NCBI GenBank assembly: GCA_023434025.1
Contig: JAEYTL010000034.1
Span: 1 to 54,129, forward strand
Length of the DNA stretch: 54,129 nucleotides
Direction: 5' to 3'
From: Bacteroidota bacterium
GTDB taxonomy: Bacteria; Bacteroidota; Bacteroidia; Flavobacteriales; Flavobacteriaceae
The notes under the pieces are model-generated. The model made no database searches. It was not told where the DNA came from and was given only the letters and a program-made list of their open reading frames with translations. Below, piece after piece: positions 23,503 through 32,345 of the stretch (position 1 is the first letter of the stretch; each line of letters opens with the position of its first letter). A program made the position numbers and the translations under genes.

Positions 23503-25298
23503 GCTACTTTGGTGGTTTTAGAAAAATAAAGTGTAACCAACGTTCCGTTTCCATCCATTCCCGAAGAAATGGAATAGGAAATCTGTTGATGATATAAATC
23601 GTTCAGCAAACTAATTCGTTCTTCCACATTATTCAAGCCTCTGGATTCATGCACTTTTTGGTTTTGTGTTTTCAGTTCCTTGCTCTTTTCAACGCCAATA
23701 CCGTCATCTTCGATCGAAACTTTGATCAACTGATTTTCTTCTGCAAAAGACACTTTTAACTTTCCTATGGTTTCCCGGTAACGCAAACCGTGCCAAATGG
23801 CATTTTCCAAATGCGGCTGAATCAGCATATTCGGAACTAAAACAGTATCTGTGTCCAGCTTTTCATCTACCTCAATTTCATACTCAAATTTATCCTGAAA
23901 ACGCAAATGTTCCAAATCCAAATACTTCTTAATTTGCTCTAGTTCATTGGCTAACGAAATAAAATCTTTGTTCGAGGTTTCCATCATATTCCGCATCAAA
24001 TTGGAATAGGAGGTCAGGTATTTATTGGCTTCCAATTCATTATTTTGAGCAATAAACTGGTTCACGCTATTTAAACTATTAAAAATAAAATGCGGATTCA
24101 TTTCTCTGCGTAACGATTGCAATGCAATTCTTTTGTTTTTTGTTTTGATGGAAAACAATGCTTTTGCAATCAACCCCAATAAAATCAACATCAGAATCAC
24201 TGACCCGATCAATACATAATTGAATTTATTTTTCTTGGTAATCAACTCATCTTTCAACGCCCGTTCTTTCTCTAACTGCCTGATCTTTTCTTCGGTAACC
24301 TGAAAAATTTTCGAATCGACCAACGAACTATCCGCCTGAATCATCCGGTCAAAATCATTCAGGAATTTGTCATACAACTCAATCGCTTTTGCTTGATTGC
24401 CTTTTGCTCGATAATAATCCGAAAGAGCCAACATCGCTTTTTTGGCATCAAAAGTCCGTCCGTTTTTTAAGGCCAGCTGATAGGTTTCTTCCAATAAAAC
24501 TATCGCATCCGATTGATTTTCATTTTTAAAATACAACGTTGCCAAGGCTTGCTGTTGCTCAATTTGTTGCGAAACACTTCCTATTTTCTCGGCTTCCGTA
24601 ATCGTGTTTTTGGTGACTTCAATCGCTTTATCCAGGTTGTTTTCAGAAGCATATACTTTTGAAATTTCGCTTTTCAGCTTCAATACCTCTTCCGGTTTGT
24701 CTTTGCTGACAGCAATGGCTTTTTCATAATTTTCAATGGCCATGCCTTTGTTTTCCGTTTTTAAATCAATTTCGGCTTTTTGTTTGTAAACCGTGGCAGC
24801 ATCATCCATTTTTCCTTCTTTCTCCAGAATTTTAATATTGGAATCTAACAACTCGGCTTGTGCTTTCGGACTTGTGTTCTGCAAACGGCTCGCATCATTC
24901 GAATTTACGCGTGAATAGCCCATATCAACCGCTTCTTCACTCGCCGACTGATAGTTTTTGATCGCTTCTTTCACTTTGTTCTGCTTCTCCTGAATTTGAG
25001 CAATCGAACGTGTCGTACTCGCTATTTTATCTTTATTTTTTTGTTTTTGATAAATCGGCAAAGCTCTTTTCAGATAATCTTCCGCTTTAGCGTAATCACC
25101 TTTTTTATCTAACTCATTGGCCAATTCAACATATTTATCTGCGGTACTTTCAGGATTACTTTTAGACAGTGTTTGCTCCACTTCCTTAGCTTTTTTGCTC
25201 ACAGAAGATTTACTTGCCTTGGTTCTGGTGCTGTCCTGAGCCATCATTACCAGAGGAAAAAGCATTGCTAGTAGTACTATTTTAAATCGGTTAACCAT
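23499..25298 (-). CDS. TPR-containing sensor histidine kinase (LytS-like)
   Basis: The 599-residue protein has a signal-like N-terminus (MVNRFKIVLLAMLFPLVMMA), a periplasmic array of TPR-type repeats (about 50-330; for example YAKAEDYLKRALPIYQKQK), one membrane span (about 356-378; VLIGSVILMLILLGLIAKAL) and a cytoplasmic kinase of the His_kinase (PF06580) type with the phospho-acceptor in MNPHFIFNSLNSVNQFI. The ATPase part has LIQPHLENAIWHGL and VSIEDDGIGV. It partners the LytTR regulator with which it overlaps. The TPR region probably senses a protein or peptide in the periplasm. Confidence 0.93.
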   Translation of the reverse strand: MVNRFKIVLLAMLFPLVMMAQDSTRTKASKSSVSKKAKEVEQTLSKSNPESTADKYVELANELDKKGDYAKAEDYLKRALPIYQKQKNKDKIASTTRSIAQIQEKQNKVKEAIKNYQSASEEAVDMGYSRVNSNDASRLQNTSPKAQAELLDSNIKILEKEGKMDDAATVYKQKAEIDLKTENKGMAIENYEKAIAVSKDKPEEVLKLKSEISKVYASENNLDKAIEVTKNTITEAEKIGSVSQQIEQQQALATLYFKNENQSDAIVLLEETYQLALKNGRTFDAKKAMLALSDYYRAKGNQAKAIELYDKFLNDFDRMIQADSSLVDSKIFQVTEEKIRQLEKERALKDELITKKNKFNYVLIGSVILMLILLGLIAKALFSIKTKNKRIALQSLRREMNPHFIFNSLNSVNQFIAQNNELEANKYLTSYSNLMRNMMETSNKDFISLANELEQIKKYLDLEHLRFQDKFEYEIEVDEKLDTDTVLVPNMLIQPHLENAIWHGLRYRETIGKLKVSFAEENQLIKVSIEDDGIGVEKSKELKTQNQKVHESRGLNNVEERISLLNDLYHQQISYSISSGMDGNGTLVTLYFSKTTKVA

Positions 25299-25461
25299 CT
25301 CATTTTTATTATAGTGTAAAGTACGAAAATTAATTTGGGTTTAAAAAACGATTTCACCAAGTCAGAAACAGGTTTCACCAAGTGAGCCAAAGTCGGGTTG
25401 TTCATCTGGGTAATTTTATCAAAAAATAAACGCAAAATCATTTTTTACAGATGATGTAATG

Positions 25462-25650
25462 AGCCGCTGATTCGCTGATTTTTTATAGTAAATGCCATTT
25501 AACCACATAGAAACATAGGCAAAAAGGAAATATAGCCCAAAGCTTGGGTTCACATAGCTATCCTTTTCTATTGTAAAGTGAAACGCCTTTAAAGTCTATA
25601 ATCAACTATGTCTCTATGTGGTTAAAAAAACAATCTGCGAATCAGCGGCC
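25462..25650. repeat. Nested inverted-repeat element (MITE-like)
   Basis: The outer arms are AGCCGCTGATTCGCTGATT (25462-25480) and TCTGCGAATCAGCGGC (25634-25649). The inner arms are TTTAACCACATAGAAACATA(G) (25498-25518) and CTATGTCTCTATGTGGTTAA(A) (25606-25626), about 19 of 21 positions pairing. The centre contains CCCAAAGCTTGGG. There is no reading frame inside. The structure resembles a small non-autonomous mobile or REP-like element. Confidence 0.75.
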
Positions 25651-25677
25651 AAAAAAATAATCAAAAACTATAAAAAT

Positions 25678-25746
25678 GAGCCACTGATTCACTGATTTAA
25701 AAAAGTATAAAACACATTATCGCAAAATAATCTGCGAATCAGCGGC
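25678..25746. repeat. Second inverted pair of the AATCAGCG repeat
   Basis: GAGCCACTGATTCACTGATT (25678-25697) faces TCTGCGAATCAGCGGC (25731-25746) about 35 bases away, repeating the outer arms of the element just upstream. The right copy ends 31 bases before the QW-repeat gene, so it would be in that gene's leader. Confidence 0.7.
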
Positions 25747-25777
25747 AAAAAACAATAACAATCAAAATCAATATACT

Positions 25778-27100
25778 ATGAAAACAAAAATCATCCTGGG
25801 AATATCGGCTTTAGTAAGTTGTGTTCCGTTTATTTACTTGTTGGGAAATGATGCTGCACCAACAAAAGAAATTCTTCCCCCAAAAGAAATCGCCCAGCAA
25901 GAACGTGTTGAAGACGAAGAGCAACCTTGTGTATTTATGTCTTTGATGGGCGAACAATCGATCGAAGGAGCCGCCACAGCCAAAACGAACAAGAAATTCA
26001 TAGAAACGATTTCTAAAGGGGAACTTTGGCTTATTCAGGCTCAAAATACCGATGGTGGCTGGGGAGCCGGCTCCGGAAACAATCAATCGGAAAGAAATCC
26101 GCATGCAGTAGCTTCCGACCCGGCTACTACAGCTATGTCGGCCATGGCATTATACCGCTGTGGTCATACAATGGAAAAAGGGGAGCACAAAGCAACCCTG
26201 AAAAAAGCGGTTTTATTTCTGTTGAATGAAATTGACAAAAACCAGGATTCCCCTTATATCACACAAATAAGAGGGACACAAATTCAAGGAAAATTAGGGC
26301 AACATATTGATGCTATTCTGACGTTGCAGTTTTTCAACCAGTTGCTTCCTACTTTGAATGATGCTACGATGAAAAAAAGAGTGCGGAACGGCATTCAGGT
26401 TTGTGTGGATAAAATAGAGAAATCAATGGGTGACTCCGGCAAAGTGGAAAGCTCCGGTTGGGCAGGGGTTTTGCAATCGTCTTTTGCCAATTCCGGTTTA
26501 GAAATGGCGGCTAAAAATGAAGGTATTAAAGTAAATAAAGACAAAATTCAACAAGCCCGGGAATACCAGAAGAGCAATTACAATCCGGAAAGCCAGTCGG
26601 CTAAAACCGAGGATGGTGCGGGAATTATGCTCTATGCCGTGAGCAGTTCGGTTAGAAACAGTGCCGAAGAGGCTAAAGAAGCTGAACAACTCTTTAAAAA
26701 AGCCAAAGCCGAAGGCAAAATTGAACGCAATGCGGTTTTGAATGAACAAAATTTAGAGCGATTGGGCTATTCCAAAGAAAAAGCAAAATCGTATGAAGTA
26801 GCGACTAAAGTCTATCAATCGGCCAAAGTAACCGCGATGAAAGAAGATGTATTGGCCGGATTTGGCAACAACGGCGGCGAAGAATTTTTGAGCTTTCTGC
26901 AAACCGGCGAATCGATGGTGGTGAACCACGACGACGACTGGAAAAAATGGTACGACAGCATCGGTGGCCGCATGATGCAGATTCAGAATGCTGATGGCAG
27001 CTGGAACGGGCATCACTGCATTACGAGTCCGTCGTTTTGCACGGCGACCTGTCTGATGATCCTTTCGATAGAAAATGACATCAAAAACCTTCAGAAATAA
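25778..27100 (+). CDS. Exported prenyltransferase/squalene-oxidase-repeat (alpha-toroid) protein
   Basis: A 440-residue protein with an N-terminal export signal (MKTKIILGISALVSC; LVSC could be a lipobox). Two QW-type repeats are clear: LWLIQAQNTDGGWGAG near residues 84-98 and MMQIQNADGSWNGHHC close to the C-terminus. Between them are helical segments such as DPATTAMSAMALYRCGHTME. The fold is shared by terpene cyclases, prenyltransferases and thioester complement-type proteins. The cyclase DxDD acid motif is absent, so a cyclase is unlikely. HHCITSPSFCTATC near the end is Cys-rich. It is co-transcribed with a vWA lipoprotein 26 bases downstream. Confidence 0.72.
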   Translation: MKTKIILGISALVSCVPFIYLLGNDAAPTKEILPPKEIAQQERVEDEEQPCVFMSLMGEQSIEGAATAKTNKKFIETISKGELWLIQAQNTDGGWGAGSGNNQSERNPHAVASDPATTAMSAMALYRCGHTMEKGEHKATLKKAVLFLLNEIDKNQDSPYITQIRGTQIQGKLGQHIDAILTLQFFNQLLPTLNDATMKKRVRNGIQVCVDKIEKSMGDSGKVESSGWAGVLQSSFANSGLEMAAKNEGIKVNKDKIQQAREYQKSNYNPESQSAKTEDGAGIMLYAVSSSVRNSAEEAKEAEQLFKKAKAEGKIERNAVLNEQNLERLGYSKEKAKSYEVATKVYQSAKVTAMKEDVLAGFGNNGGEEFLSFLQTGESMVVNHDDDWKKWYDSIGGRMMQIQNADGSWNGHHCITSPSFCTATCLMILSIENDIKNLQK

Positions 27101-27126
27101 TTTCAACCATTTAAAAACACAATCTT

Positions 27127-28302
27127 ATGAAAAATTTAGTTTTAACCTTTGCTTTACTCACTTCGATGGTGATGTTTAGCTGCGAAAAGAAAATCAATAC
27201 TGCCGCTATTGCTACCAATACAAGCGGAAAAAACAGTCAGCAACCGGAAGAAACCACTGCCAAAGGAACCATTCAGGTCGCTTTATTGTTAGACACGTCC
27301 AATAGCATGGACGGACTGATTGAACAAGCCAAATCCCGTTTGTGGAACATTGTAAACACCTTGACTACCTTGAAATACGAAGGGAAAACGCCCGATATTG
27401 AAATTGCGTTGTATGAATACGGCAACGATGGGTTGAGCAGGGCTTCCAATTTTATTCGCCAAGTAACGCCGTTGACCAATGATTTGGATTTAATTTCGGA
27501 GAAACTTTTCGCTTTGCGGACTAACGGCGGTAGCGAATATTGCGGAGCGGTGATTCAGGATGCGTCGCAAAAACTGACCTGGAAAGACGGCATGCAAAAC
27601 ATGAAACTGATTTACATTGCCGGAAACGAACCGTTTACTCAAGGAAGCATCAACTACAAAGAAGCCATTGCCGATGCGTTGAAAAAAGGCATTTATATCA
27701 ACACAATTCACTGTGGCGGTTATGAAGAAGGTATTCGTGGTTTATGGAAAGATGGTGCCGATGTGGGACAAGGCAAATATTTCAACATCGATTCCAATGC
27801 CAAAGTGCGGTATATCGTGACGCCCTATGACGATCAGATTTCGCAATGCAACGTGCGGTTGAACAAAACGTATATTGGATATGGTTCTAAAGGAGCTGAG
27901 AAAAAAATGGCTCAGGAAGAGCAGGATGCCAATGCTCAATCCATTTCGGGAGCCAATTATGCCGAACGGGCGGTGAGTAAATCAAAAGCCGTCTATAAAA
28001 ATGAAAGTTGGGATTTGGTGGATAAAGCCAAAAACGACAGCAAAGCCTTAGATAATCTGAAAAAAGAAGAGCTTCCGGCGGAGTTGAAAAACAAATCGAA
28101 AGAAGAAATTAAAACGATTGTAACCCAAAAAACCAAAGAACGCGAAACCATTCAAAAAGAAATGGATGAACTTTCAAAAAAACGCCAGGCTTATATTGAT
28201 GCCGAATCAAAAAAAACCAAGTCGCAAGACGATTTGGGTAATGCTATTACAACCTCCATTCATAGTGTTGCCAAAACAAAAGGTTATGTTGTTGTGAACT
28301 AA
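27127..28302 (+). CDS. von Willebrand factor A-domain lipoprotein
   Basis: The 391-residue protein has a lipoprotein signal (MVMFSC, Cys19) and a vWA domain (about 48-235) with a complete MIDAS start, DTSNSM (Asp56, Ser58, Ser60), LRTNGGSEYCG for the Thr position, and YIAGNEPF as the later acidic strand. It should bind a divalent metal and a protein ligand on the periplasmic or surface side. A Lys/Glu-rich, probably coiled-coil C-terminal region follows (about 265-385). It is in one operon with the alpha-toroid protein and followed by a terminator, so the two probably work together. What they do is unknown. Confidence 0.85.
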   Translation: MKNLVLTFALLTSMVMFSCEKKINTAAIATNTSGKNSQQPEETTAKGTIQVALLLDTSNSMDGLIEQAKSRLWNIVNTLTTLKYEGKTPDIEIALYEYGNDGLSRASNFIRQVTPLTNDLDLISEKLFALRTNGGSEYCGAVIQDASQKLTWKDGMQNMKLIYIAGNEPFTQGSINYKEAIADALKKGIYINTIHCGGYEEGIRGLWKDGADVGQGKYFNIDSNAKVRYIVTPYDDQISQCNVRLNKTYIGYGSKGAEKKMAQEEQDANAQSISGANYAERAVSKSKAVYKNESWDLVDKAKNDSKALDNLKKEELPAELKNKSKEEIKTIVTQKTKERETIQKEMDELSKKRQAYIDAESKKTKSQDDLGNAITTSIHSVAKTKGYVVVN

Positions 28303-28323
28303 TTTTAGTTGGATTGTGGTTGA

Positions 28324-28354
28324 AGCCGTCCCGAAGTGATTTGGGGCGGTTTTT
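28324..28354 (+). terminator. Terminator of the QW-repeat/vWA operon
   Basis: CCGTCCC (28326-28332) pairs with GGGGCGG (28343-28349), including one G-T pair, around a ten-base loop, followed by TTTTTG. It lies about 20 bases after the vWA gene stop. Confidence 0.75.
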
Positions 28355-28391
28355 GTTTCAAATCAAAGTTATAGTGATTTATTTTTGGAGT

Positions 28392-29183
28392 TTAAATTTT
28401 TTTCTTTTTTCTTTCTCTACGCAATTCTCTTTTGCTCTTCACTTTTATTTCATAACCACATGAAATCATAATATGCTTATTTTCTTTGACGAGTTCTAAT
28501 TTATTTGTATTTGCATTTACATAAAAACGATTTGTTATTCTATCTTCCCATATATCTATTTTAGAATTTGGTTCTGTTTTTTCTTCAACAAGCCAACAAA
28601 ATGAATTTATATCATCTAAATAACTTAACTCAACATAATCAACTTCTTTATTCTTAAATCTAATGTCACTTTTTACTAACTCTAAAGCATTACAAAAATC
28701 AGTTAGTTTTTCAAAATCTAAATTTTTTGAATATTTTGGAAATTTGTTTTCAGAGATCATTTTACCACTTTTATCAAATTCTAATCCAAACCCGTACTTA
28801 ATATTTTTATTAATATAAGTGTAAAGAATCCAATAAGTCACATCATATTTTGAAATATCATAAAGATTTTGATTTTCATATACGATTTTTACTGAATCAT
28901 TATAATTCACTTCAAGTTGGTGAATTTTTAATTTACTATAGAATTCTTCACCTCCACGTTCAATTATATAATTTTCAGAATGTTTAAAAACAATATCTGA
29001 ATAATATTTAATTTTTTTGATGTCACAGCAATATTTAATTGTATCACTAATATCTAAATCAAATGGAATATAATTTTTAGTTCTTGACAAATAAGAACCT
29101 CCAAAATCTAATTTATCATCGTCTTTACATTGTGAAAATACAAATAAGGTATTGAATAATATTATTGTAAAAAGTACTTTCAT
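28392..29183 (-). CDS. Exported protein of unknown function
   Basis: The 263-residue protein starts with a signal peptide (MKVLFTIILFNTLFVFSQC; the Cys could also be a lipobox cysteine). The mature part is rich in Tyr, Asp, Asn and Lys (KYCCDIKKIKYYSDIVFKHS) and ends in a very basic tail (KSKRELRRERKKKK). No domain is recognised. It is far more AT-rich than both neighbours and stands alone on the minus strand between two plus-strand operons, which suggests acquisition. It may be a protein of the cell envelope. Confidence 0.7.
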   Translation of the reverse strand: MKVLFTIILFNTLFVFSQCKDDDKLDFGGSYLSRTKNYIPFDLDISDTIKYCCDIKKIKYYSDIVFKHSENYIIERGGEEFYSKLKIHQLEVNYNDSVKIVYENQNLYDISKYDVTYWILYTYINKNIKYGFGLEFDKSGKMISENKFPKYSKNLDFEKLTDFCNALELVKSDIRFKNKEVDYVELSYLDDINSFCWLVEEKTEPNSKIDIWEDRITNRFYVNANTNKLELVKENKHIMISCGYEIKVKSKRELRRERKKKKI

Positions 29184-29459
29184 TATGGTTTTTCAATAAA
29201 GCTAAAATATATAAAATTCCCCACATTTTAACATTTTAAGCAACTTAAATCCTTCAAAACTAATCCAAACCACAAAAAACCCCATCGATTGAATCCTGAG
29301 TATTAAATTTTGAGTTCATTAATGGATAAATACAAAACCAATCCAATAAAAACAGCGTAAATCATTCATAATTCAAAAACATTCAAACGCTAACCCATTC
29401 TTAATTAGCACCATTTATATTTTTTTACTAACTTTACTCATCCAAAAACTTAAAATGCT

Positions 29460-30839
29460 ATGAAAAAAATGCTACAAGTATGTGTTCTGTTGTTTACCGC
29501 GGCTTCTTTTTCGCAAACCATCGGGTTGCAAACGTTTGCCAGCGGTTTTTCGAGTCCGGTGGCCATTGTGAATGCCGGTGATTCCCGATTGTTTGTAGTG
29601 CAACGGGGCGGACAAATCAGAATTGTAAACCAAAACGGAACGGTCAATACAACACCGTTTTTAAATCTTACTTCATCAACGGTTCTTTCCGGAGGAGAAA
29701 GAGGTTTGCTAGGGCTTGCGTTCCACCCGGATTATGCTACTAACGGCCTTTTTTATGTGAATTATACCCGAGCAGGTGATGGAGCTACCGTGATTGCAAA
29801 ATATACCGTGAGCGACACCGATCCAAACGTTGCTAACCCTTCCAGTGCTGATGTTTTGTTAACGATTGCTCAGCCGGGGAATAATCATAATGGAGGAACC
29901 CTTGTGTTTGGTCCAGACGGTTATCTTTACATCGGAATGGGCGATGGTGGCGGTGGTGGCGATCCAAGCAATTACGGTCAGAACCTGAACTCGCTTTTAG
30001 GTAAAATGCTTCGTATTGATGTGAATGGTGAAAGCGGTTATACCATTCCGGCAGACAATCCGTATGTAGGCGTTGCCGGCGAAGATGAAATCTGGGCTGT
30101 AGGTGTCAGAAATCCATGGAAATTCTCGTTCGACAGATTAACAGGAGATTTATGGATTGCCGATGTGGGTCAGAATGCCATTGAAGAAATCAACAAAGCG
30201 TCATCAACAGAGGCCGGATTAAATTACGGCTGGCGTTGTTATGAAGGCAATTCGGCTTATAATACGTCGGGTTGTGTAGCCATGTCGAATTATACGTTCC
30301 CGATTGCTCAATATACGCATGCTTCTACCGGGGGTTGCTCGTTGACAGGAGGTTATGTATATACCGGAACAACTTATCCGAACCTGCAAAACAAATACCT
30401 TTTTGCGGACTATTGTAACAATCGCATTGGCTATATTTCAACAAGTGGTGGTGCCATCACCTGGACACCCAATACCTTTCCCGGGAATATCGTTTCGTTT
30501 GGAGAAGACATGAATGGCGAATTGTATGTGGCCGGAATTTCCAACGGAATTATTTCTAAGGTAATTGATACGAGTTTGAGTACGAATGATTTTCAGCAAA
30601 ACGGTTTGAGCCTGTTTCCGAATCCTGCCGACAATTCTTTTACAATTAAGAATTCAAACCTGCTGAATTTAAGCGAACTGTCTGTTTATGATTCGATGGG
30701 AAAAAGAGTGGTGAATCAAAAGATGAATGAGGTTGAATTGACTACGGTTGCGATTGATAAGCTTACTTCGGGATTGTATTTTGTTTCTGTTGAAGAGGTG
30801 AATGGCGTTAGTTTTACGAATAAATTGGTGGTGAGGTAG
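29460..30839 (+). CDS. PQQ-dependent sugar dehydrogenase-like enzyme with T9SS tail
   Basis: The 459-residue secreted protein has a signal peptide (residues 1-19, ending SFSQ) and a glucose/sorbosone dehydrogenase beta-propeller (about 22-355): RLFVVQRGGQIRIV, GERGLLGLAFHPDYATNG, NHNGGTLVFGPDGYLYIGMG, VRNPWKFSFDRLTGDLWIAD. The family oxidises sugars with PQQ and calcium. The last 80 residues form a type IX secretion tail (LFPNPADNSFTIKN ... GLYFVSV ... NKLVVR), so the enzyme is exported across the outer membrane by the gliding-associated T9SS. It appears monocistronic. Confidence 0.9.
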   Translation: MKKMLQVCVLLFTAASFSQTIGLQTFASGFSSPVAIVNAGDSRLFVVQRGGQIRIVNQNGTVNTTPFLNLTSSTVLSGGERGLLGLAFHPDYATNGLFYVNYTRAGDGATVIAKYTVSDTDPNVANPSSADVLLTIAQPGNNHNGGTLVFGPDGYLYIGMGDGGGGGDPSNYGQNLNSLLGKMLRIDVNGESGYTIPADNPYVGVAGEDEIWAVGVRNPWKFSFDRLTGDLWIADVGQNAIEEINKASSTEAGLNYGWRCYEGNSAYNTSGCVAMSNYTFPIAQYTHASTGGCSLTGGYVYTGTTYPNLQNKYLFADYCNNRIGYISTSGGAITWTPNTFPGNIVSFGEDMNGELYVAGISNGIISKVIDTSLSTNDFQQNGLSLFPNPADNSFTIKNSNLLNLSELSVYDSMGKRVVNQKMNEVELTTVAIDKLTSGLYFVSVEEVNGVSFTNKLVVR

Positions 30840-31013
30840 TTTTTCCCCTGATTGTGTCATTTCCGCAGGAGAAATCACATAACGCTTAGAAAATTGGTTT
30901 TAACTACTTGGTGTGATTTGCTTCGCCATTTCGCTCGGGTTTCCCTCTGGTCGATATGAAATGACTATGGGTAAACTGCTACTGCGACCAAACACGCTTA
31001 AATGGAACACGGA

Positions 31014-31031
31014 TCCCGATAGCTATCGGGA
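31014..31031. repeat. Perfect palindrome TCCCGATAGCTATCGGGA
   Basis: An 18-base perfect palindrome. Its 16-base core CCCGATAGCTATCGGG recurs at 53075-53090, so it is an iterated element rather than a single site. Confidence 0.8.
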
Positions 31032-31135
31032 CGGATTTGCTTCGCAAAACGCAGGTTTACTCAGATTTGATAGCTTCGCTTCGCTATAATAATTTAAAGC
31101 GGATTAATTACTGCTAATTAAGTGCAATATTACCA

Positions 31136-31169
31136 CTCCACTCTGGAGAGGATTAGAGTGAGGTTTTTT
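31136..31169 (+). terminator. Possible terminator between convergent genes
   Basis: CCACTCT pairs with AGAGTG(AGG) around a short loop and is followed by TTTTTTCTTTT. It is nearly 300 bases after the dehydrogenase gene, so its role is uncertain; it may be part of a common repeat. Confidence 0.4.
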
Positions 31170-31304
31170 CTTTTGCCACAAAGAAGTTAAGGCACAAAGT
31201 TTTTGATTGCTTTTTACAATATTGTGTGAAAACTGCAATTGAGATTCCTGATTTTCGGAATGATAATATTGTGTAAACTGTGACTGAAAACTGCGACTAA
31301 AAAC

Positions 31305-32339
31305 TCACGGTGCCGGATTCGGAATCATCTCCTGAATCGCATCAATTTCTTTTAAGATCTCTCCGGAAAGAACGGTTTCATGCGAATCGATGTTTTCTTT
31401 CAATTGTTCCAATGAGGTTGCTCCGATAATCGTACTCATCACAAACTGTTGCTGTTGCACAAAAGCCAATGCCATTTGCGTTAAAGTCAATCCGTGGCTG
31501 TGAGCCAGTTCCTGGTATAATTTAGTGGCTTTAGTAGCATTTTCAGAAGTGTAACGAGTGAATTGCGGAAACAAATCTATTCGGGAATCGGGTTGTGTTC
31601 CGTTTAAATGTTTGCCGGATAAAATGCCGAACCCCAGCGGAGAATAGGCCATTAAACCAATGTTTTCCCGCAGGCAGACTTCGGTTAAACCGACTTCAAA
31701 CAACCGATTTAACAGCGAATACGGATTTTGTATCGTAGCTATTCGTGGCAAGTTATGTTTTTCGCTTTCGCTGATAAATTTCATCACCGCCCACGGAGCT
31801 TCGTTGGAAACACCAATGTGTCGAATCTTTCCGGCTTTGATTAATTCGTCATACACGGATAAAACTTCGGCAAAATTTTCTTTCCAGTTTGTATCAATTT
31901 CGGTTAAACCGCGTTTGCCAAACATATTCATCACCCGTTCCGGCCAATGCATCTGGTACAGATCGATGTAATCGGTTTGCAGGTTTTTCAGGCTTAAATC
32001 AACCGCTTCTTTGATGCTTTTGGCAGAAAAATCAAGGGGTTGACGAATGTAGTCCATGCCGCGATTGGGTCCTGCTATTTTGGTGGCAATCACTAAATCA
32101 TCCCGTTTGCCTCGGTTTTTTAACCAACTGCCGATGTAACGTTCGGTACTTCCCAACGTCTCTTTTCGGGCGGCAATGGGGTACATTTCGGCCGTGTCGA
32201 TAAAATTAATGTCCCGAGAAACGGCATAATCCAATTGTGCATGAGCTTCGCTTTCGGAGTTTTGTTCGCCAAAAGTCATGGTTCCCAAACAAACTTTGCT
32301 GATTTTTAAATTGGTTTCTGGTATAAAAGTGTAGTTCAT
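31305..32339 (-). CDS. Aldo/keto reductase (Tas-like)
   Basis: The 344-residue protein is a TIM-barrel NADP(H)-dependent oxidoreductase. It has LGTMTFGEQNSESEAHAQLD, the catalytic Asp-Met-Tyr segment FIDTAEMYP, the Lys strand VIATKI, the His segment YIDLYQMHWPERV, IRHIGVSNEAPWAVM, and the cofactor-binding end STIIGATSLEQLKENI. Closest in style to Tas/YghZ proteins of E. coli. The physiological substrate is unknown. It follows the AsmA-like gene by six bases and is probably co-transcribed with it. Confidence 0.93.
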   Translation of the reverse strand: MNYTFIPETNLKISKVCLGTMTFGEQNSESEAHAQLDYAVSRDINFIDTAEMYPIAARKETLGSTERYIGSWLKNRGKRDDLVIATKIAGPNRGMDYIRQPLDFSAKSIKEAVDLSLKNLQTDYIDLYQMHWPERVMNMFGKRGLTEIDTNWKENFAEVLSVYDELIKAGKIRHIGVSNEAPWAVMKFISESEKHNLPRIATIQNPYSLLNRLFEVGLTEVCLRENIGLMAYSPLGFGILSGKHLNGTQPDSRIDLFPQFTRYTSENATKATKLYQELAHSHGLTLTQMALAFVQQQQFVMSTIIGATSLEQLKENIDSHETVLSGEILKEIDAIQEMIPNPAP

Positions 32340-32345
32340 TTGAAT

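Larger units (their letters stand above)
25299..25777. other. Repeat-filled divergent intergenic region
   Basis: This 479-base gap between the kinase gene and the QW-repeat gene holds four copies of the AATCAGCGAATCAGCGGC family in alternating orientation and one long inverted repeat (both listed). The promoter regions for both flanking genes must lie here, but no complete TTG/TAnnTTTG pair is evident. Confidence 0.7.
30840..31304. other. Gene-free region with palindrome and decayed sequence
   Basis: The 465 bases between the convergent dehydrogenase and aldo/keto reductase genes hold no supported gene. They contain the perfect palindrome at 31014-31031, a possible terminator at 31136-31169, and short runs such as CTGCGACTAAAAACTGCGAC near 31280 that look like relic repeats. 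Confidence 0.6.

Noticed and set aside
25461..25747. CRISPR array suggested by several AATCAGCGAATCAGCGGC repeats
   Set aside because: Copies alternate in orientation, spacing is irregular, repeats are short and no cas genes are present.
25778..27100. Squalene-hopene cyclase
   Set aside because: The protein is exported, 440 residues rather than about 630, has only two clear QW repeats and lacks the DxDD acid motif.
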